Shown here: piece by piece, positions 27,002-36,720 of the stretch
Numbering within the stretch: the first letter of the stretch is position 1
How the letters are laid out: every line of letters begins with the position of its first letter
NCBI RefSeq assembly: GCF_030294945.1
Contig: NZ_AP018448.1
Location: 5,300,001 to 5,364,000 of the forward strand
Source: Streptomyces graminofaciens
Lineage (GTDB): Bacteria > Actinomycetota > Actinomycetes > Streptomycetales > Streptomycetaceae
Direction of reading: 5' to 3'
Length of the DNA: 64,000 bases
Notes under the pieces: model-generated
The model's input: the letters and a program-made list of their open reading frames with translations, nothing else
What the model was told of the DNA's origin: nothing
Database searches by the model: none
Translations under genes and position numbers: made by a program

Positions 27002-28092
27002 CCGTACTGCTGTGGATCCTGGCCGTCCTGGCGGTGCCCACCCTGGCCATCGGGGTGTGGCTGGCCGGGGTGTTCCTCAAGGAGTTCTTCCGCCCCAGCG
27101 GCGACGCCGACCCGGACACCGCCGAGGCGATGGGCCTGCTGCCGGCCGAGCGGCAGAACGCGAAGTACGCGGGCCCGCTGCCGGCCGGCTGGGACGCGAC
27201 GCTCGCGGCCGTACGCGGCGGCGACTGGAAGGCCGCCGCCAAGTTGCTGCAGGACATCGGCCGGGACTGGGACCGCCGGTCCCGGGCCGCGGGCCTGCTG
27301 GGCGAGCTGGCCGCCGATGACGACGACTGGCTGCTCGCCTGGGAGACCGACCGGCCCGACGACCCGGACGCGGCCGTGGTCCGTTGCCGCAGCACGGTGA
27401 TCCTCGCCGGGAACCTGCGGGGCGGGAAGCAGGCCAAGCACACGACCCGTGAGCAGTTCGACGGCTTCCACCGGATGCTGCACCGCTCCCGCGAGGAGAT
27501 CGCGCGGGCGGCGGCGCTGAACCCCGACGACCCCACGCCGTACGTCACGGAGATCACGGTCGCCCTCGGTCTCGGCTACCCGAACTCCGAGATGGACCGG
27601 CTCTGGACGGAGATCACCGCCCGCGCGCCGCACCACTACGAGGGCCACTACTCGGCACTCCAGTACTGGTGCGCGAAGTGGCGCGGCTCGGAGCAGCTGG
27701 CGAAGGAGTTCGCCGAGCGCGCGGCCGAGAACGCGCCCCTCGGCAGCCTCCTCACCGTCCTGCCGCTGATCGCCCACTTCGAGCACGACAAGTCGGACGA
27801 CAACAGCGTCGACCGTACGCCGACGATGATCGGCCGGGTGGACGCCGGCCTCGCCGACGCCGCCGCGGCCGACCCGACCCACCCCCGCCTGCCCGAACTT
27901 CGCCACCTCCTCGCCTACTACCTGTCCCTCCAGGACCGCGACGCGGCCGCGCTGGAGCAGTTCAAGCTGGTCGACGGGTATGTGAACGCGCTGCCGTGGC
28001 GTTACCGGGGCAGCGACGAGGAGATGGCCGCGTTCTACTGCCGTATCCGCAACATGTCGGCCCAAGCGGTGGCCGACGCGGCGAACGCCTGA
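26998..28092 (+). CDS. Membrane-anchored helical-repeat protein, paralog 2
   Basis: This 364-residue protein starts at ATG within the protease stop. It has an N-terminal helix (LLWILAVLAVPTLAIGVWLAGVFL) and a helical domain matching paralog 1 (YSALQYWCAKWRGSEQLAKEF, GSLLTVLPLIAHFEHD). Tight coupling to the M48 protease suggests a shared membrane complex or substrate-recruitment role; this is inferred only from context. Confidence 0.88.
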   Translation: MTVLLWILAVLAVPTLAIGVWLAGVFLKEFFRPSGDADPDTAEAMGLLPAERQNAKYAGPLPAGWDATLAAVRGGDWKAAAKLLQDIGRDWDRRSRAAGLLGELAADDDDWLLAWETDRPDDPDAAVVRCRSTVILAGNLRGGKQAKHTTREQFDGFHRMLHRSREEIARAAALNPDDPTPYVTEITVALGLGYPNSEMDRLWTEITARAPHHYEGHYSALQYWCAKWRGSEQLAKEFAERAAENAPLGSLLTVLPLIAHFEHDKSDDNSVDRTPTMIGRVDAGLADAAAADPTHPRLPELRHLLAYYLSLQDRDAAALEQFKLVDGYVNALPWRYRGSDEEMAAFYCRIRNMSAQAVADAANA

Positions 28093-28109
28093 CGGCGGAC
28101 ACCCATCCG

Positions 28110-28320
28110 GAACACGCACGAGGAACACGCACGAGGAACGCGAACAGCGCGAACACGGAACGCGTAGGCGGAGCACGAAGGCGGAATTCGGGCGGCATCC
28201 GGGACGTTGTCCTGGGTGCCGCCCACTCGTTCGCCCACTCGTTCGCCCCTCGTTCGCCCAGTGATTCGCCCAGTGATTCGCCCGCCCGAGGACCCCGTTC
28301 GGTACCCGTACTCGTACTCG
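28110..28320. repeat. Cluster of short tandem repeats upstream of msrA
   Basis: The 261-bp gap holds two GAACACGCACGAG units, three TCGTTCGCCC-type units followed by two AGTGATTCGCCC units, and CTCGTACTCGTAC near the end. The array lies in the msrA 5' region. No clear promoter is seen among the repeats. Confidence 0.85.
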
Positions 28321-28353
28321 TACCCGTGGCGTCCCCTCCCCGAAGGAGTCAGC

Positions 28354-29037
28354 ATGCTGTTCGGCCGCACCCCCCAGCTGCCCACCCGCGAGCAGGCCCT
28401 GCGCGGTCGCGCGGAGCGGCCGTTCTCCGTCCCGGACCGCCACACCGTCCTCGGCAACCCGCTCCTCGGCCCCTACCCCGAGGGCCTTGAGACCGCCGAC
28501 TTCGGCCTGGGCTGCTTCTGGGGCGCCGAGCGCAAGTTCTGGCAGCTCCCGGCGGGCGTCTTCACCACCCTGGTCGGCTACCAGGGCGGTTTCACCGAGC
28601 ACCCCACGTACGAGGAGGTCTGCTCCGGCCTGACGGGCCACACGGAGGTCGTCCGCGTGGTGTACGACCCCTCCGTCATCTCGTACGAGCGGCTGCTCCA
28701 GGTCTTCTGGGAGTCGCACAACCCCACGCAGGGCTTCCGCCAGGGCAACGACGTCGGCACCCAGTACCGCTCCGCCGTCTACACCCACACCCCCGAGCAG
28801 GCCGCGGTCGCCGAAGCCTCCCGCGAGGCCTACCAGAAGGTCCTGGCCGCCTCCGGCTACGGCTCGATCACCACGGAGATCCTCCCGGCGAAGGACCGCG
28901 ACTTCTACCCGGCCGAGGCCTACCACCAGCAGTACCTGGACAAGAACCCGGCGGGTTACTGCGGGCTCGGCGGGACCGGGGTCTCGTGCCCGATCGGGGT
29001 GGCCCCGGCGACCCCGGCGGCCCCGGTGGAAGGCTGA
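28354..29037 (+). CDS. msrA: Peptide-methionine (S)-S-oxide reductase MsrA
   Basis: This 227-residue protein starts at ATG with GAAGGAG nine bases before. The catalytic GCFWGAE motif lies near residue 53, [18 protein letters not shown] and [12 protein letters not shown] are conserved, and a C-terminal resolving Cys follows in [12 protein letters not shown]. It repairs oxidised methionine using thioredoxin or a similar thiol. The N-terminus is about 45 residues longer than the E. coli enzyme's core. It stands alone, with repeats upstream. Confidence 0.96.
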   Translation: MLFGRTPQLPTREQALRGRAERPFSVPDRHTVLGNPLLGPYPEGLETADFGLGCFWGAERKFWQLPAGVFTTLVGYQGGFTEHPTYEEVCSGLTGHTEVVRVVYDPSVISYERLLQVFWESHNPTQGFRQGNDVGTQYRSAVYTHTPEQAAVAEASREAYQKVLAASGYGSITTEILPAKDRDFYPAEAYHQQYLDKNPAGYCGLGGTGVSCPIGVAPATPAAPVEG

Positions 29038-29092
29038 GATCACCTCGATCCCCTTGGTCCCTTTCTGATGGCCGGAGCCCCTCGGACATGCC

Positions 29093-29929
29093 CTAGCGGC
29101 CACCTCCCCCCGGCTCGAACCCCGCCAGCATCTGTTCCAACGCCGCCTGGTCCGGGCCCACGAACGCCGGGGTGCCGGCCGCCGAGGCCAGGGTGTCGAT
29201 CATCGAGCCCGTGATGCCCGCGGCCGGTGGGAGGTGGGTGGAGAGGACGAGGTCGGGCTCACGGTCCAGGAAGGGCTGGAAGCCCGCGCGGTACTTGTCG
29301 GGGTCGACGTTCTCGATCCAGGGGCTGTCGACCGTGGCCCACAGGAGCTGGGCGGCGCGCAGGTCCTCCACGGGGGCCGCGCGGGCGTCGTCCGCCTGGG
29401 CGAGTTCGGCGGTGGGCATCGGGCCGCCGAAGCAGTCGGAGCTGAAGCAGACGCCGGAGCGCTCGTCGAAGAAACCGACCGTGGCCGGGTTGTCGAACAG
29501 GGGTGGCCGGAACCCGATCAGGGTGCGGTCGCCCAGGTCGAGGCGCTCGCCGGGGTTGAGCAGATACAGGCGGTCGAGCGGGAACGGGCGTTCACAGGAC
29601 ATGATCCCGGCGCCGATGAACGTGGTCACCAGGCGTGCCTTGGGTGCCGCCTCCAGCAGCTCGAAGATGCCGCCGGTGTGGTCGCGGTCGGGATGGGTCA
29701 GCCAGATCCAGCGGACGTCGGCAGGTTCCAGTACGGAACCGAGCGTCGCCAGGAAGTCACGGTCGGGCAGGCCCAGGCCAGTGTCCACGACCATGGGCTC
29801 GGAGGCGAGCAGGACGAACGCGTTCACCGGGAGATGTCCGATGCCGGGTACTTCGAGGCTGTCGGACAGGACGCTGATGTCCGGGCGGACCCTGTGGACC
29901 GTGCCCGGGCGGACCTTCTGAAGGGGCAT
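29093..29929 (-). CDS. Metallo-beta-lactamase fold hydrolase
   Basis: This protein has 278 residues from ATG 29929, preceded by AGAGG ten bases upstream; a GTG 9 bp earlier is in frame but too close to that site. It has the MBL motif THPDRDHTGG, in which Pro-Asp replaces the usual His-Ala, plus downstream CFSSDCFGG and STHLPP. The pattern is closer to flavodiiron-type (oxygen-binding diiron) MBL domains than to glyoxalase II. The substrate is unknown. It lies downstream of a divergent XRE-adh pair but in its own unit. Confidence 0.85.
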   Translation of the reverse strand: MPLQKVRPGTVHRVRPDISVLSDSLEVPGIGHLPVNAFVLLASEPMVVDTGLGLPDRDFLATLGSVLEPADVRWIWLTHPDRDHTGGIFELLEAAPKARLVTTFIGAGIMSCERPFPLDRLYLLNPGERLDLGDRTLIGFRPPLFDNPATVGFFDERSGVCFSSDCFGGPMPTAELAQADDARAAPVEDLRAAQLLWATVDSPWIENVDPDKYRAGFQPFLDREPDLVLSTHLPPAAGITGSMIDTLASAAGTPAFVGPDQAALEQMLAGFEPGGGGR

Positions 29930-30070
29930 GTCGCTCACACCTCTGGAAACCCCCCACGGTGGTGATCGCGCCGCGACCGTCTGAGCACACCCGAGCCTGC
30001 CGAAGCATGCGGACTCCCTCCATCCTCCGACTTCCCCGCACGCGCCGCATCCGGGCGGTGACCGGGTTCT

Positions 30071-30117
30071 CAGGGGCGCGGTGAACTGCGCGACCAGCCC
30101 CCACCCACCCGCAGCCG
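30071..30117. repeat. Intergenic GC-rich palindromic repeat, copy 2
   Basis: CAGGGGCGCGGTGAACTGCG is followed by CGACCAGCCCCCACCC, then GCAGCCG. This is the second copy of the family described at 11892. It sits just past the XRE regulator gene's stop. Confidence 0.75.
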
Positions 30118-30128
30118 AAAGAACCGAC

Positions 30129-31037
30129 TCAGCCAGCCCGCCCCACGCCGGAGGCCACCGTGCCCCAGCTCGCCAGAAGGCGTAGTGCGTCGGCCGACGG
30201 GGAGCCCGGTTCGGCGTGGTAGGTGATCAGCGTCTGCTCCTGGTCGTCGGGGAGGCGGAACGACTCGAAGCAGAGTGTGAGGTCGCCGACCAAGGGGTGG
30301 CACATCCGCTTCACCCCATGGCTCTTCTCCCTGACGTCGTGCGTCGCCCACAGTCGCCGGAACTCCTCGCTCTTCACCGACAGCTCCCCCACCAGCGCCG
30401 ACAGCCGCGGATCGTCCGGATGGCACCCCGCGTCCATCCGCAGATAGCTGACGATGTCGGCCGCCTTCTGCTCCCAGTCGAGATAGAGGTCCCGGTACTC
30501 GGGCCGCAGGAACACCATCCGCGCCCAGTTCCGCTCCTGCGGCGGCAGCTCCGACCAGTCCCCGAACACCGCCGCCGCCATCCGGTTCCAGACGAGGATG
30601 TCCGAGCGTCGGCCCGTGACGTACGCGGGAATCCCGTCCAGCGTGTCCACCAGCTGCCGCAGGGCACCCCGCACCTGCTGCGGCCGGCTCGACGGCTTCT
30701 TCTTGTGGGCCTTCGGCTTCGCGAGATGCGTGAGGTGGGCGTGCTCGGCGCCGGTCAGGCGCAGGGCGCGCGCGATCGCGTCGAGTACCTCCGCCGACAC
30801 ATTGCGCCCGTTGCCCTGTTCGAGCCGCGTGTAGTACGCCACCGACACACCCGCGAGCTGGGCCAGCTCCTCCCGCCGCAGCCCGGGCACCCGACGGTGC
30901 CGTCCGAAGCTCGGCAGGCCCACGTCCTCCGGCTTCAGCCGGGCACGCCGGGTGCGCAGAAACTCACTGAGCTCGGCACGCCGGTCCAGTGCGCCGGTGG
31001 CCCCGGCGGCGGCTACGGCTTCGGGCTGTTCGTCCAT
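30129..31037 (-). CDS. XRE regulator with MmyB-like ligand domain
   Basis: This protein has 302 residues. The helix-turn-helix lies near residues 20-85 (RVPGLRREELAQLAGVSVAYYTRLEQG). Residues 105-290 form the MmyB/MftR-like ligand-binding domain (VWNRMAAAVFGDWSELPPQERNWARMVF). Such proteins usually control a divergently encoded oxidoreductase and are thought to bind a small lipophilic or redox ligand. The alcohol dehydrogenase gene is 172 bp away in the divergent direction. A TACTTT hexamer is only four bases before the start codon, so promoter placement is uncertain. Confidence 0.92.
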   Translation of the reverse strand: MDEQPEAVAAAGATGALDRRAELSEFLRTRRARLKPEDVGLPSFGRHRRVPGLRREELAQLAGVSVAYYTRLEQGNGRNVSAEVLDAIARALRLTGAEHAHLTHLAKPKAHKKKPSSRPQQVRGALRQLVDTLDGIPAYVTGRRSDILVWNRMAAAVFGDWSELPPQERNWARMVFLRPEYRDLYLDWEQKAADIVSYLRMDAGCHPDDPRLSALVGELSVKSEEFRRLWATHDVREKSHGVKRMCHPLVGDLTLCFESFRLPDDQEQTLITYHAEPGSPSADALRLLASWGTVASGVGRAG

Positions 31038-31209
31038 ACGTAAAGTATTCCCGGTCGTACGCTCACGAGCCTGACCCCGCCAGTAGTAGGACCAGCGAGC
31101 GTACGCAGAGCCGTGGCCTGGGTGAACCCTGTGGGATGAGGCACGCTGGTGTCCGGTCCCGGCCGGAAGGCAGGCCGGGCGCCGAACCACTCGCTAGGAG
31201 ATCCCCGGC

Positions 31210-32253
31210 ATGACCACCACAGTCGCCGCCTACGCGGCACCGTCCGCGAAGGCTCCGCTGGAGCGCACCACCATCGAGCGCCGCGAGGTCGGCGAGTTCG
31301 ACGTACTGATCGACATCAAGTTCTCGGGCATCTGCCACTCCGACATCCACCAGGCCCGTGAGGGCTGGGGCGAGGCGATCTTCCCGATGGTGCCGGGTCA
31401 CGAGATCGCCGGTGTCGTCGAGGCCGTCGGCTCCGGTGTCACCAAGTTCAAGGTCGGCGACCGCGTGGGCGTCGGCTGCATGGTGGACTCCTGCCGCGAG
31501 TGTGAGAACTGCGAGGCGGGCCTGGAGCAGTACTGCCTCAAGGGCAACGTCGGCACGTACAACGCCCTCGACAAGAACGGCGAGCCCACCTACGGCGGCT
31601 ACTCGCAGAAGATCGTCGTCGACCAGGCCTTCACCGTGGGCATCCCCGAGGGCATCTCCCTCGACGAGGCCGCGCCTCTGCTGTGTGCCGGCATCACCAC
31701 GTACTCCCCCCTCAAGCACTGGAACGCCGGCCCCGGCAAGAAGGTCGCCGTCGTCGGTCTGGGCGGGCTCGGTCACATGGCCGTCAAGCTGGCGCACGCG
31801 CTCGGTGCCGAGGTGACGGTGCTGTCGCAGTCCCTGCGCAAGCGGGAGGACGGGCTGAAGCTGGGCGCGGACCACTACTACGCGACCAGCGACCAGGAGA
31901 CCTTCAAGGTGCTCGCCGGCACCTTCGACCTGATCGTCTCCACGGTCTCGGCTCCGCTGAACCTCGACGCGTACCTCTCCCTGCTGAAGACGGACGGCGC
32001 GTTCGTGAACGTGGGCGCCCCCGAGGAGCCCGTCGCGCTGAACCTCTTCTCGGTGATCGCCGGCCGCAAGACCCTCGCCGGGTCCGGTATCGGCGGCATC
32101 CAGGAGACCCAGGAGATGCTCGACTTCTGCGCCGAGCACGGTCTGGGCGCGGAGATCGAACTGATCCGCGCCGACCAGATCAACGAGGCGTACGAGCGCG
32201 TCCTGGCGAGCGACGTCCGCTACCGCTTCGTGATCGACACCGCGACGATCTGA
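31210..32253 (+). CDS. Zinc-dependent alcohol dehydrogenase (YahK/CAD-type)
   Basis: This 347-residue MDR-family protein starts at ATG with TAGGAGAT before it. Catalytic zinc ligands are in GICHSDIH and PGHE; four structural-zinc Cys are in [15 protein letters not shown]. The NAD(P) fold is [15 protein letters not shown]. The sequence type ([20 protein letters not shown]) matches cinnamyl alcohol/aldehyde reductase-like enzymes such as YahK, which prefer NADPH and aldehydes. It is divergent from an MmyB-type regulator that probably controls it. Confidence 0.94.
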   Translation: MTTTVAAYAAPSAKAPLERTTIERREVGEFDVLIDIKFSGICHSDIHQAREGWGEAIFPMVPGHEIAGVVEAVGSGVTKFKVGDRVGVGCMVDSCRECENCEAGLEQYCLKGNVGTYNALDKNGEPTYGGYSQKIVVDQAFTVGIPEGISLDEAAPLLCAGITTYSPLKHWNAGPGKKVAVVGLGGLGHMAVKLAHALGAEVTVLSQSLRKREDGLKLGADHYYATSDQETFKVLAGTFDLIVSTVSAPLNLDAYLSLLKTDGAFVNVGAPEEPVALNLFSVIAGRKTLAGSGIGGIQETQEMLDFCAEHGLGAEIELIRADQINEAYERVLASDVRYRFVIDTATI

Positions 32254-32269
32254 CCGCGGCCGGCCGCGG
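32254..32269. terminator. Palindrome after the alcohol dehydrogenase gene
   Basis: The perfect 16-bp palindrome CCGCGGCCGGCCGCGG begins at the base after the stop codon. It could be part of a terminator between convergent adh and subtilase genes. Confidence 0.4.
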
Positions 32270-32336
32270 GCCGGTGGGGGGGCAGGTGGGGGCAGGGGCG
32301 GCGAGGGCGAAGGATCCCCGCCGCCCCGAGCCCGCC

Positions 32337-35300
32337 CTACCTTCCGAAATACGCGTCGTAGATCGTCACCTTCGACACGTTCCCCTTCTTGTCCGTCACC
32401 TCGGCGCGGAACGACACGCTCTCCCCGGCCGCCGGGTTCTTGAAGGTGAGATGACCGCCGGTGACGGCGGTCCTGGTCCACTTCTCGCCGCCGTCGAAGG
32501 AGACGTACACGGTCAGGGACTTGAGGTTCCCGCCCGCGGCCGCCCCCTGGACGGTGACCGGAACGAACGCCTTCGCACCCGTCGAGACCGTGCCGTCCAG
32601 GGCGACGCCCGTACCGAAGCGCACCACGGAGACCGGCAGCTTCGTGTCCGTACTCGTCTTCTTCGACTTGAACGTCCAGCTCGCGTCGATCCTCGACGAG
32701 ACCCTCGCCAGTTCCGGCGCCCGCCGCACGGACGTCGTCAGCCGGTACGAGGCGAGCCCCGGCGGGACCTTGAACTGCCCCGCCCCGTCCAGCGCGTCCT
32801 CAGCCGAGGCGTACTTCTCGCCGTTCCGGTACAGCGTGGTCTTCGCCGACGCGTACACCGACGCCCCCGCGTGCCCCTTGCCGTCGGCGAACATCGGCAG
32901 CAGGCCGTAGAGGTGGTCGCCGTCGCGCCGGATGCCGTACGTGCCGGCGATCCTCGGCCCGAAGACAGCGACATTGAACCTCTTCGCATAGCTCCTGCCG
33001 GCCTTGAAGGCCTGGCTGTCGCCCATGGTGTAGTAGGCCTCGACGATCGGGAAGCCCTGGTCGTCGACCCCGGCGTACTGCTCGAAGTCCAGGCCCCACT
33101 TCACCCCGCCCGCGCCCGACACGTACAGCGTGCGGGTGCCGGGCAGGGTCTGCTCGACGCCGATGCCTGAGGAGGCGGAGCCGCCGGGCAGCGCGGCCCA
33201 GGCGACGACCGCGCCCTTCTTGCCGGCGACCGAGGAGCCCAGGCCGGTCTTCACCTCGGCCAGTTCGCTCTTCTTCCAGTGCTTGGTGTAGCCGGTCGCG
33301 AGCTTCTTGACCTTGCCGCCGGTCGCGGTGCCGTACTGCGTGGCGGCACCGGCCGTCCAGTGCCCCTGCCAGCTCTGCGAGAGCCTGCCACCGGTCACCG
33401 CCGGGCCGAGGTGGGCCGTACGGAAGTTCTCGTACGTGTCGAGCCACCAGCCGTACGCGTAAGTGTTGTCGCCGACCCGGACCGAGTAGTCCGGCGACGC
33501 GAACACCGACTCGGCGGAGGCGGCCGGCACGGTGATGTCGACCGGTTTCGTCTTGCGCGCGTCCAGGGTGATGTCGAGCTTCCGGTCGACAGTCAGCTGC
33601 GGCCGGGCCAGCCAGTCGGCGCCCTTCTGGATGTCGTCCTCGGCCACGATGATCGCGGAGTTGAGGATGTAACCCCCCTTGGGGGCGCGGACCTTGACGC
33701 TGCCGTCCGCGTCGTACGGCATGAACCACTTCTGGTCGGCGAGTCCGGAGACACCGGTCATGTCGATCAGGTAGTTCTCGGCGGGCTTGCCGTCCCGCCC
33801 GATCACCTTGAAGTTCACGTCGTACGACTCGACCTCCCGCTGCACGGCCGCGGCCGTCCGTACGCTCTGGCCGCCGCCGGTGGCGGTGACGTACGCGGAG
33901 TAGGCGCCGTTCAGGCCGCCGCCCAGCTTGGTGTCGACCGTCAGTTTCACGGAGGCGGTGCCGCCGCCCGCGGGGACCGTGACCTTCTTGGCGCCCAGCT
34001 CGAAGAAGCCGGCGGGGGCCGCCTTGCCCTTGGGGTCGGTGGCCGCGAGGGCGAGCGTGAGGGTGACGTCCTTCTTGCCGAGGTTCTTGTACGTGAGCTT
34101 CTCGGTCTTCGGCTTGTCGTCGGTGTGTGGCCACAGCGCGACACCGAAGCTGACGGAGACCGGGTCGGCCACGACCGTCTGCTTGATGGCCTTGTCGACC
34201 TGGATCCGGCCCGAACCCTGCTGGAACGGCGTGTACTTGCCGCCCTTCGTGGACGCGGTCAGCGCGCCCTTCAGCTCGGTGTACGTCCACTCGGGGTGCT
34301 GCTGCTTGAGGATGGCGGCGGCGCCCGCGACATGCGGGGTGGCCATCGACGTACCGGAGATGGTCAGATACCCGGCGGGTTTCTGGCCGACCTCCTTGTC
34401 GATGACGCTGTCCGGGGCCGCGGCGGCGGTGATGTCGACGCCGGGCGCGGTGACATCGGGCTTGATCCGGCCGTCCAGGCCGGGGCCGCGGCTGGAGAAG
34501 GAGGCGAGCTTGTCCTTGTCGTCGACCGCGCCGACGGTGAGCGCGGCCTCCGCACTGCCCGGGGAGCCGATGGTCTGCCCGCCGTAGTCGCCCTCGTTGC
34601 CGGCGGCGACCGCGAAGAGGATGCCCTTCTCCTTGGAGAGCTTGTTGATGGCCGCTTCCATCGGGTCGATCTCGGGGGTGTCGCCGCCGCCCAGGCTGAG
34701 GTTGACGACATCGGCGCCCTGCTCGGCCGCCCAGTCCATACCGGCGATGATCCCGGAGTCGTCACCGGAGCCGTCGTCGCTCAGCACCTTGCCGTTGAGC
34801 AGCTTGGCGCCGGGCGCGACTCCCTTGTACCTGCCCTTGGACTTCGCGCCGGTGCCGGCCGCGATCGAGGCGACGTGCGTGCCGTGGCCGTACTTGTCGG
34901 TGGTGTCGGGCGAGGCGGAGAAGTTCTTGTCGGCGATCACCTGGCCCTTGAGGTCCGGGTGGGTCGCGTCGACGCCCGTGTCCAGGACGGCGATGGTGAC
35001 GCCCTTGCCGTCGTAGCCGGCCTTCCAGGCCTTCGGGGCGCCGATCTGCGGGACCGACTTGTCGAGGCTGACCTTGCGGACCCCGTCCAGCCAGACGTGC
35101 GCGACCCCGGTGGCGGCGGTGCCGTCGGCGTCGGTGACCGCCTTCCACAACTCGGCGGCGTCGTCCTTGGGTGTGAGGACCGCGTCGGCGTTGAGGGTCC
35201 GAAGCGTGCGGCGCACCTTGGTGTCGCCCGCGTCCCGTACATCGGCCCGGGCGTCGGCGGCGGTGCCCCGGTAGCCGACGATCAGCTTCAGTCCCCGCTT

Positions 35301-35681
35301 GTGGGCCTTGCGGATCGCGGCCCTGCTCAACTCCGTGACGTCGAACAGGCGTCGGTCGAGGGTGCCGGTGGCGATCAGCCGGGCGGCGTCGGCCGGCACG
35401 ACGTACGTATGGCCGTCGGCCTCGCGTACCTGGACGGGGACGCCCGCACGCCCCTTCGCCCGTTCGAGCCCCCGCACCCGGCCGTCGGCGTCGATACGGA
35501 CGCGGTCCCCGGTGATGAGGGTGATTCTGTGGTCGGCCGTGAGGTCGGCCCCGGTCGTACCGTCGTCCCCGGTCGCCTGCTCGGCCGCGGTGGACGCCGG
35601 GGCGGTCAGTCCCACCGTCAGCGCCACGGCGGCCGCCGTGGCGATCGTGGCCGAGCGTGCTCGCTGTACTTGTCTGCGCAA
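32337..35681 (-). CDS. Secreted subtilisin-like serine protease (S8), large
   Basis: This protein has 1,114 residues from TTG 35681, which follows GGGGGAGAC and directly begins a signal peptide (LRRQVQRARSATIATAAAVALTVG, then ASTA). An upstream ATG at 35762 would add 27 residues without a signal sequence character. The catalytic triad is visible: Asp near 234 (AVLDTGVDATHPD), His near 269 (GHGTHVASIAAG) and Ser near 443 (GTSMATPHVAG). An inhibitor-like propeptide precedes it. About 600 C-terminal residues form beta-rich domains. It is likely an extracellular protease of development or nutrition; no substrate can be assigned. Confidence 0.93.
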   Translation of the reverse strand: MRRQVQRARSATIATAAAVALTVGLTAPASTAAEQATGDDGTTGADLTADHRITLITGDRVRIDADGRVRGLERAKGRAGVPVQVREADGHTYVVPADAARLIATGTLDRRLFDVTELSRAAIRKAHKRGLKLIVGYRGTAADARADVRDAGDTKVRRTLRTLNADAVLTPKDDAAELWKAVTDADGTAATGVAHVWLDGVRKVSLDKSVPQIGAPKAWKAGYDGKGVTIAVLDTGVDATHPDLKGQVIADKNFSASPDTTDKYGHGTHVASIAAGTGAKSKGRYKGVAPGAKLLNGKVLSDDGSGDDSGIIAGMDWAAEQGADVVNLSLGGGDTPEIDPMEAAINKLSKEKGILFAVAAGNEGDYGGQTIGSPGSAEAALTVGAVDDKDKLASFSSRGPGLDGRIKPDVTAPGVDITAAAAPDSVIDKEVGQKPAGYLTISGTSMATPHVAGAAAILKQQHPEWTYTELKGALTASTKGGKYTPFQQGSGRIQVDKAIKQTVVADPVSVSFGVALWPHTDDKPKTEKLTYKNLGKKDVTLTLALAATDPKGKAAPAGFFELGAKKVTVPAGGGTASVKLTVDTKLGGGLNGAYSAYVTATGGGQSVRTAAAVQREVESYDVNFKVIGRDGKPAENYLIDMTGVSGLADQKWFMPYDADGSVKVRAPKGGYILNSAIIVAEDDIQKGADWLARPQLTVDRKLDITLDARKTKPVDITVPAASAESVFASPDYSVRVGDNTYAYGWWLDTYENFRTAHLGPAVTGGRLSQSWQGHWTAGAATQYGTATGGKVKKLATGYTKHWKKSELAEVKTGLGSSVAGKKGAVVAWAALPGGSASSGIGVEQTLPGTRTLYVSGAGGVKWGLDFEQYAGVDDQGFPIVEAYYTMGDSQAFKAGRSYAKRFNVAVFGPRIAGTYGIRRDGDHLYGLLPMFADGKGHAGASVYASAKTTLYRNGEKYASAEDALDGAGQFKVPPGLASYRLTTSVRRAPELARVSSRIDASWTFKSKKTSTDTKLPVSVVRFGTGVALDGTVSTGAKAFVPVTVQGAAAGGNLKSLTVYVSFDGGEKWTRTAVTGGHLTFKNPAAGESVSFRAEVTDKKGNVSKVTIYDAYFGR

Positions 35682-35776
35682 GTCTCCCCCTGGAGCAGCA
35701 GAAGTCCGGCGAATCTCCCGTTCGTCCGGCCAGGGGATATTTACGCCCATACAAGCCAACACCCCCCGGAATACGC

Positions 35777-35805
35777 AGTATGCCGAGAGGCTAATAGGCG
35801 CTCAA
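35777..35805 (-). promoter_or_regulatory. Predicted promoter of the subtilase gene
   Basis: TTGAGC (35800-35805) and CATACT (35777-35782) on the minus strand are 17 bp apart, about 95 bp before the TTG start. The surrounding 303-bp gap (35,682-35,984) is less GC-rich than the genes. Nothing else recognisable lies in it. Confidence 0.45.
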
Positions 35806-35984
35806 TAGTGAGGAAGCTGCCAATAACTGAGGTAATAGCTTCACTTGTGTCTTTTTCTGCCCATTCGGGCTCAACACCCCACCCGGACAATCCCACCACG
35901 CCACGCGATTCCCACCCGTCGCAGAACCCGGACCACGCACGCCCCGCACGCGCCCGGGTTCCACATCAACGCGCCCCGCCCGTG

Positions 35985-36668
35985 TTAGGCCCCGGCGTTC
36001 TCCTTGACAGTGATCCGCCCCTTGCGGATGGTCGCGACCCGAGGGGCCTTCTTCGCCAGGGCGGAATCATGGGTGACCATGATGAAGGTGAGCCCGTGCT
36101 CCTTCCACAGGGTCTCCAGTACGTCCATGATCTCGTCGCGCATGGACTCGTCGAGGTTGCCGGTGGGTTCGTCGGCGAGCAGCACCTTCGGCTGCTTGAC
36201 CAGCGCACGGGCGATGGCGACACGCTGCTGCTGACCACCCGACAGTTCGGTGGGCAGATGCGCGAGCCGCTCCCCGAGCCCCACCGACTCAAGCGCCTCG
36301 GCGGCCCGCCGCCGCCTTTCCTTGGCCTTCACCCCGAGGGGTACGAGGGCGGTCTCGACGTTCTCCTGCGCGGTGAGCGTCGGGATCAGATTGAAGCTCT
36401 GGAACACGAACCCGATGTTCTCGCTGCGCACTTTGGTCAATCTGGCCTCGGACAGCTTGGCGAGATCGGTTCCGTCCAGCTCGACACTTCCCGCACTCGG
36501 CTTGTCGAGCCCACCGAGCATCTGAAGCAACGTCGACTTCCCCCCGCCGGTCGGCCCCTGAATGACCAGCCGATCCCCGTCCGCGATGGTGAGATCGACC
36601 CCGTCGAGCGCGTTGACGGTGTCCTTGCCGCGCGAATACTGCTTGGTGACGCCGTTGAGTACGTACAT
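35985..36668 (-). CDS. ABC transporter ATPase (MacB/LolD type)
   Basis: This 227-residue protein starts at ATG with AGGAGTTG upstream. Walker A is GPTGGGKSTLL, the signature LSGGQQQRVAIARAL and Walker B VLLADEPTGNLD. These are the features of ATPases that serve FtsX-type permeases. The matching permease gene starts the unit upstream, with 52 bp between them. They probably act on cell-envelope lipoprotein, peptide or antibiotic stress. Confidence 0.95.
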   Translation of the reverse strand: MYVLNGVTKQYSRGKDTVNALDGVDLTIADGDRLVIQGPTGGGKSTLLQMLGGLDKPSAGSVELDGTDLAKLSEARLTKVRSENIGFVFQSFNLIPTLTAQENVETALVPLGVKAKERRRRAAEALESVGLGERLAHLPTELSGGQQQRVAIARALVKQPKVLLADEPTGNLDESMRDEIMDVLETLWKEHGLTFIMVTHDSALAKKAPRVATIRKGRITVKENAGA

Positions 36669-36720
36669 GGGGCAACAACTCCTGCTTTTCGTGGGTGACT
36701 TGACTACCGGGACCGCACGG

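Noticed and set aside
28110..28320. CRISPR array upstream of msrA
   Set aside because: Units are 10-13 bp, adjacent without spacers of constant length, and there are no cas genes.
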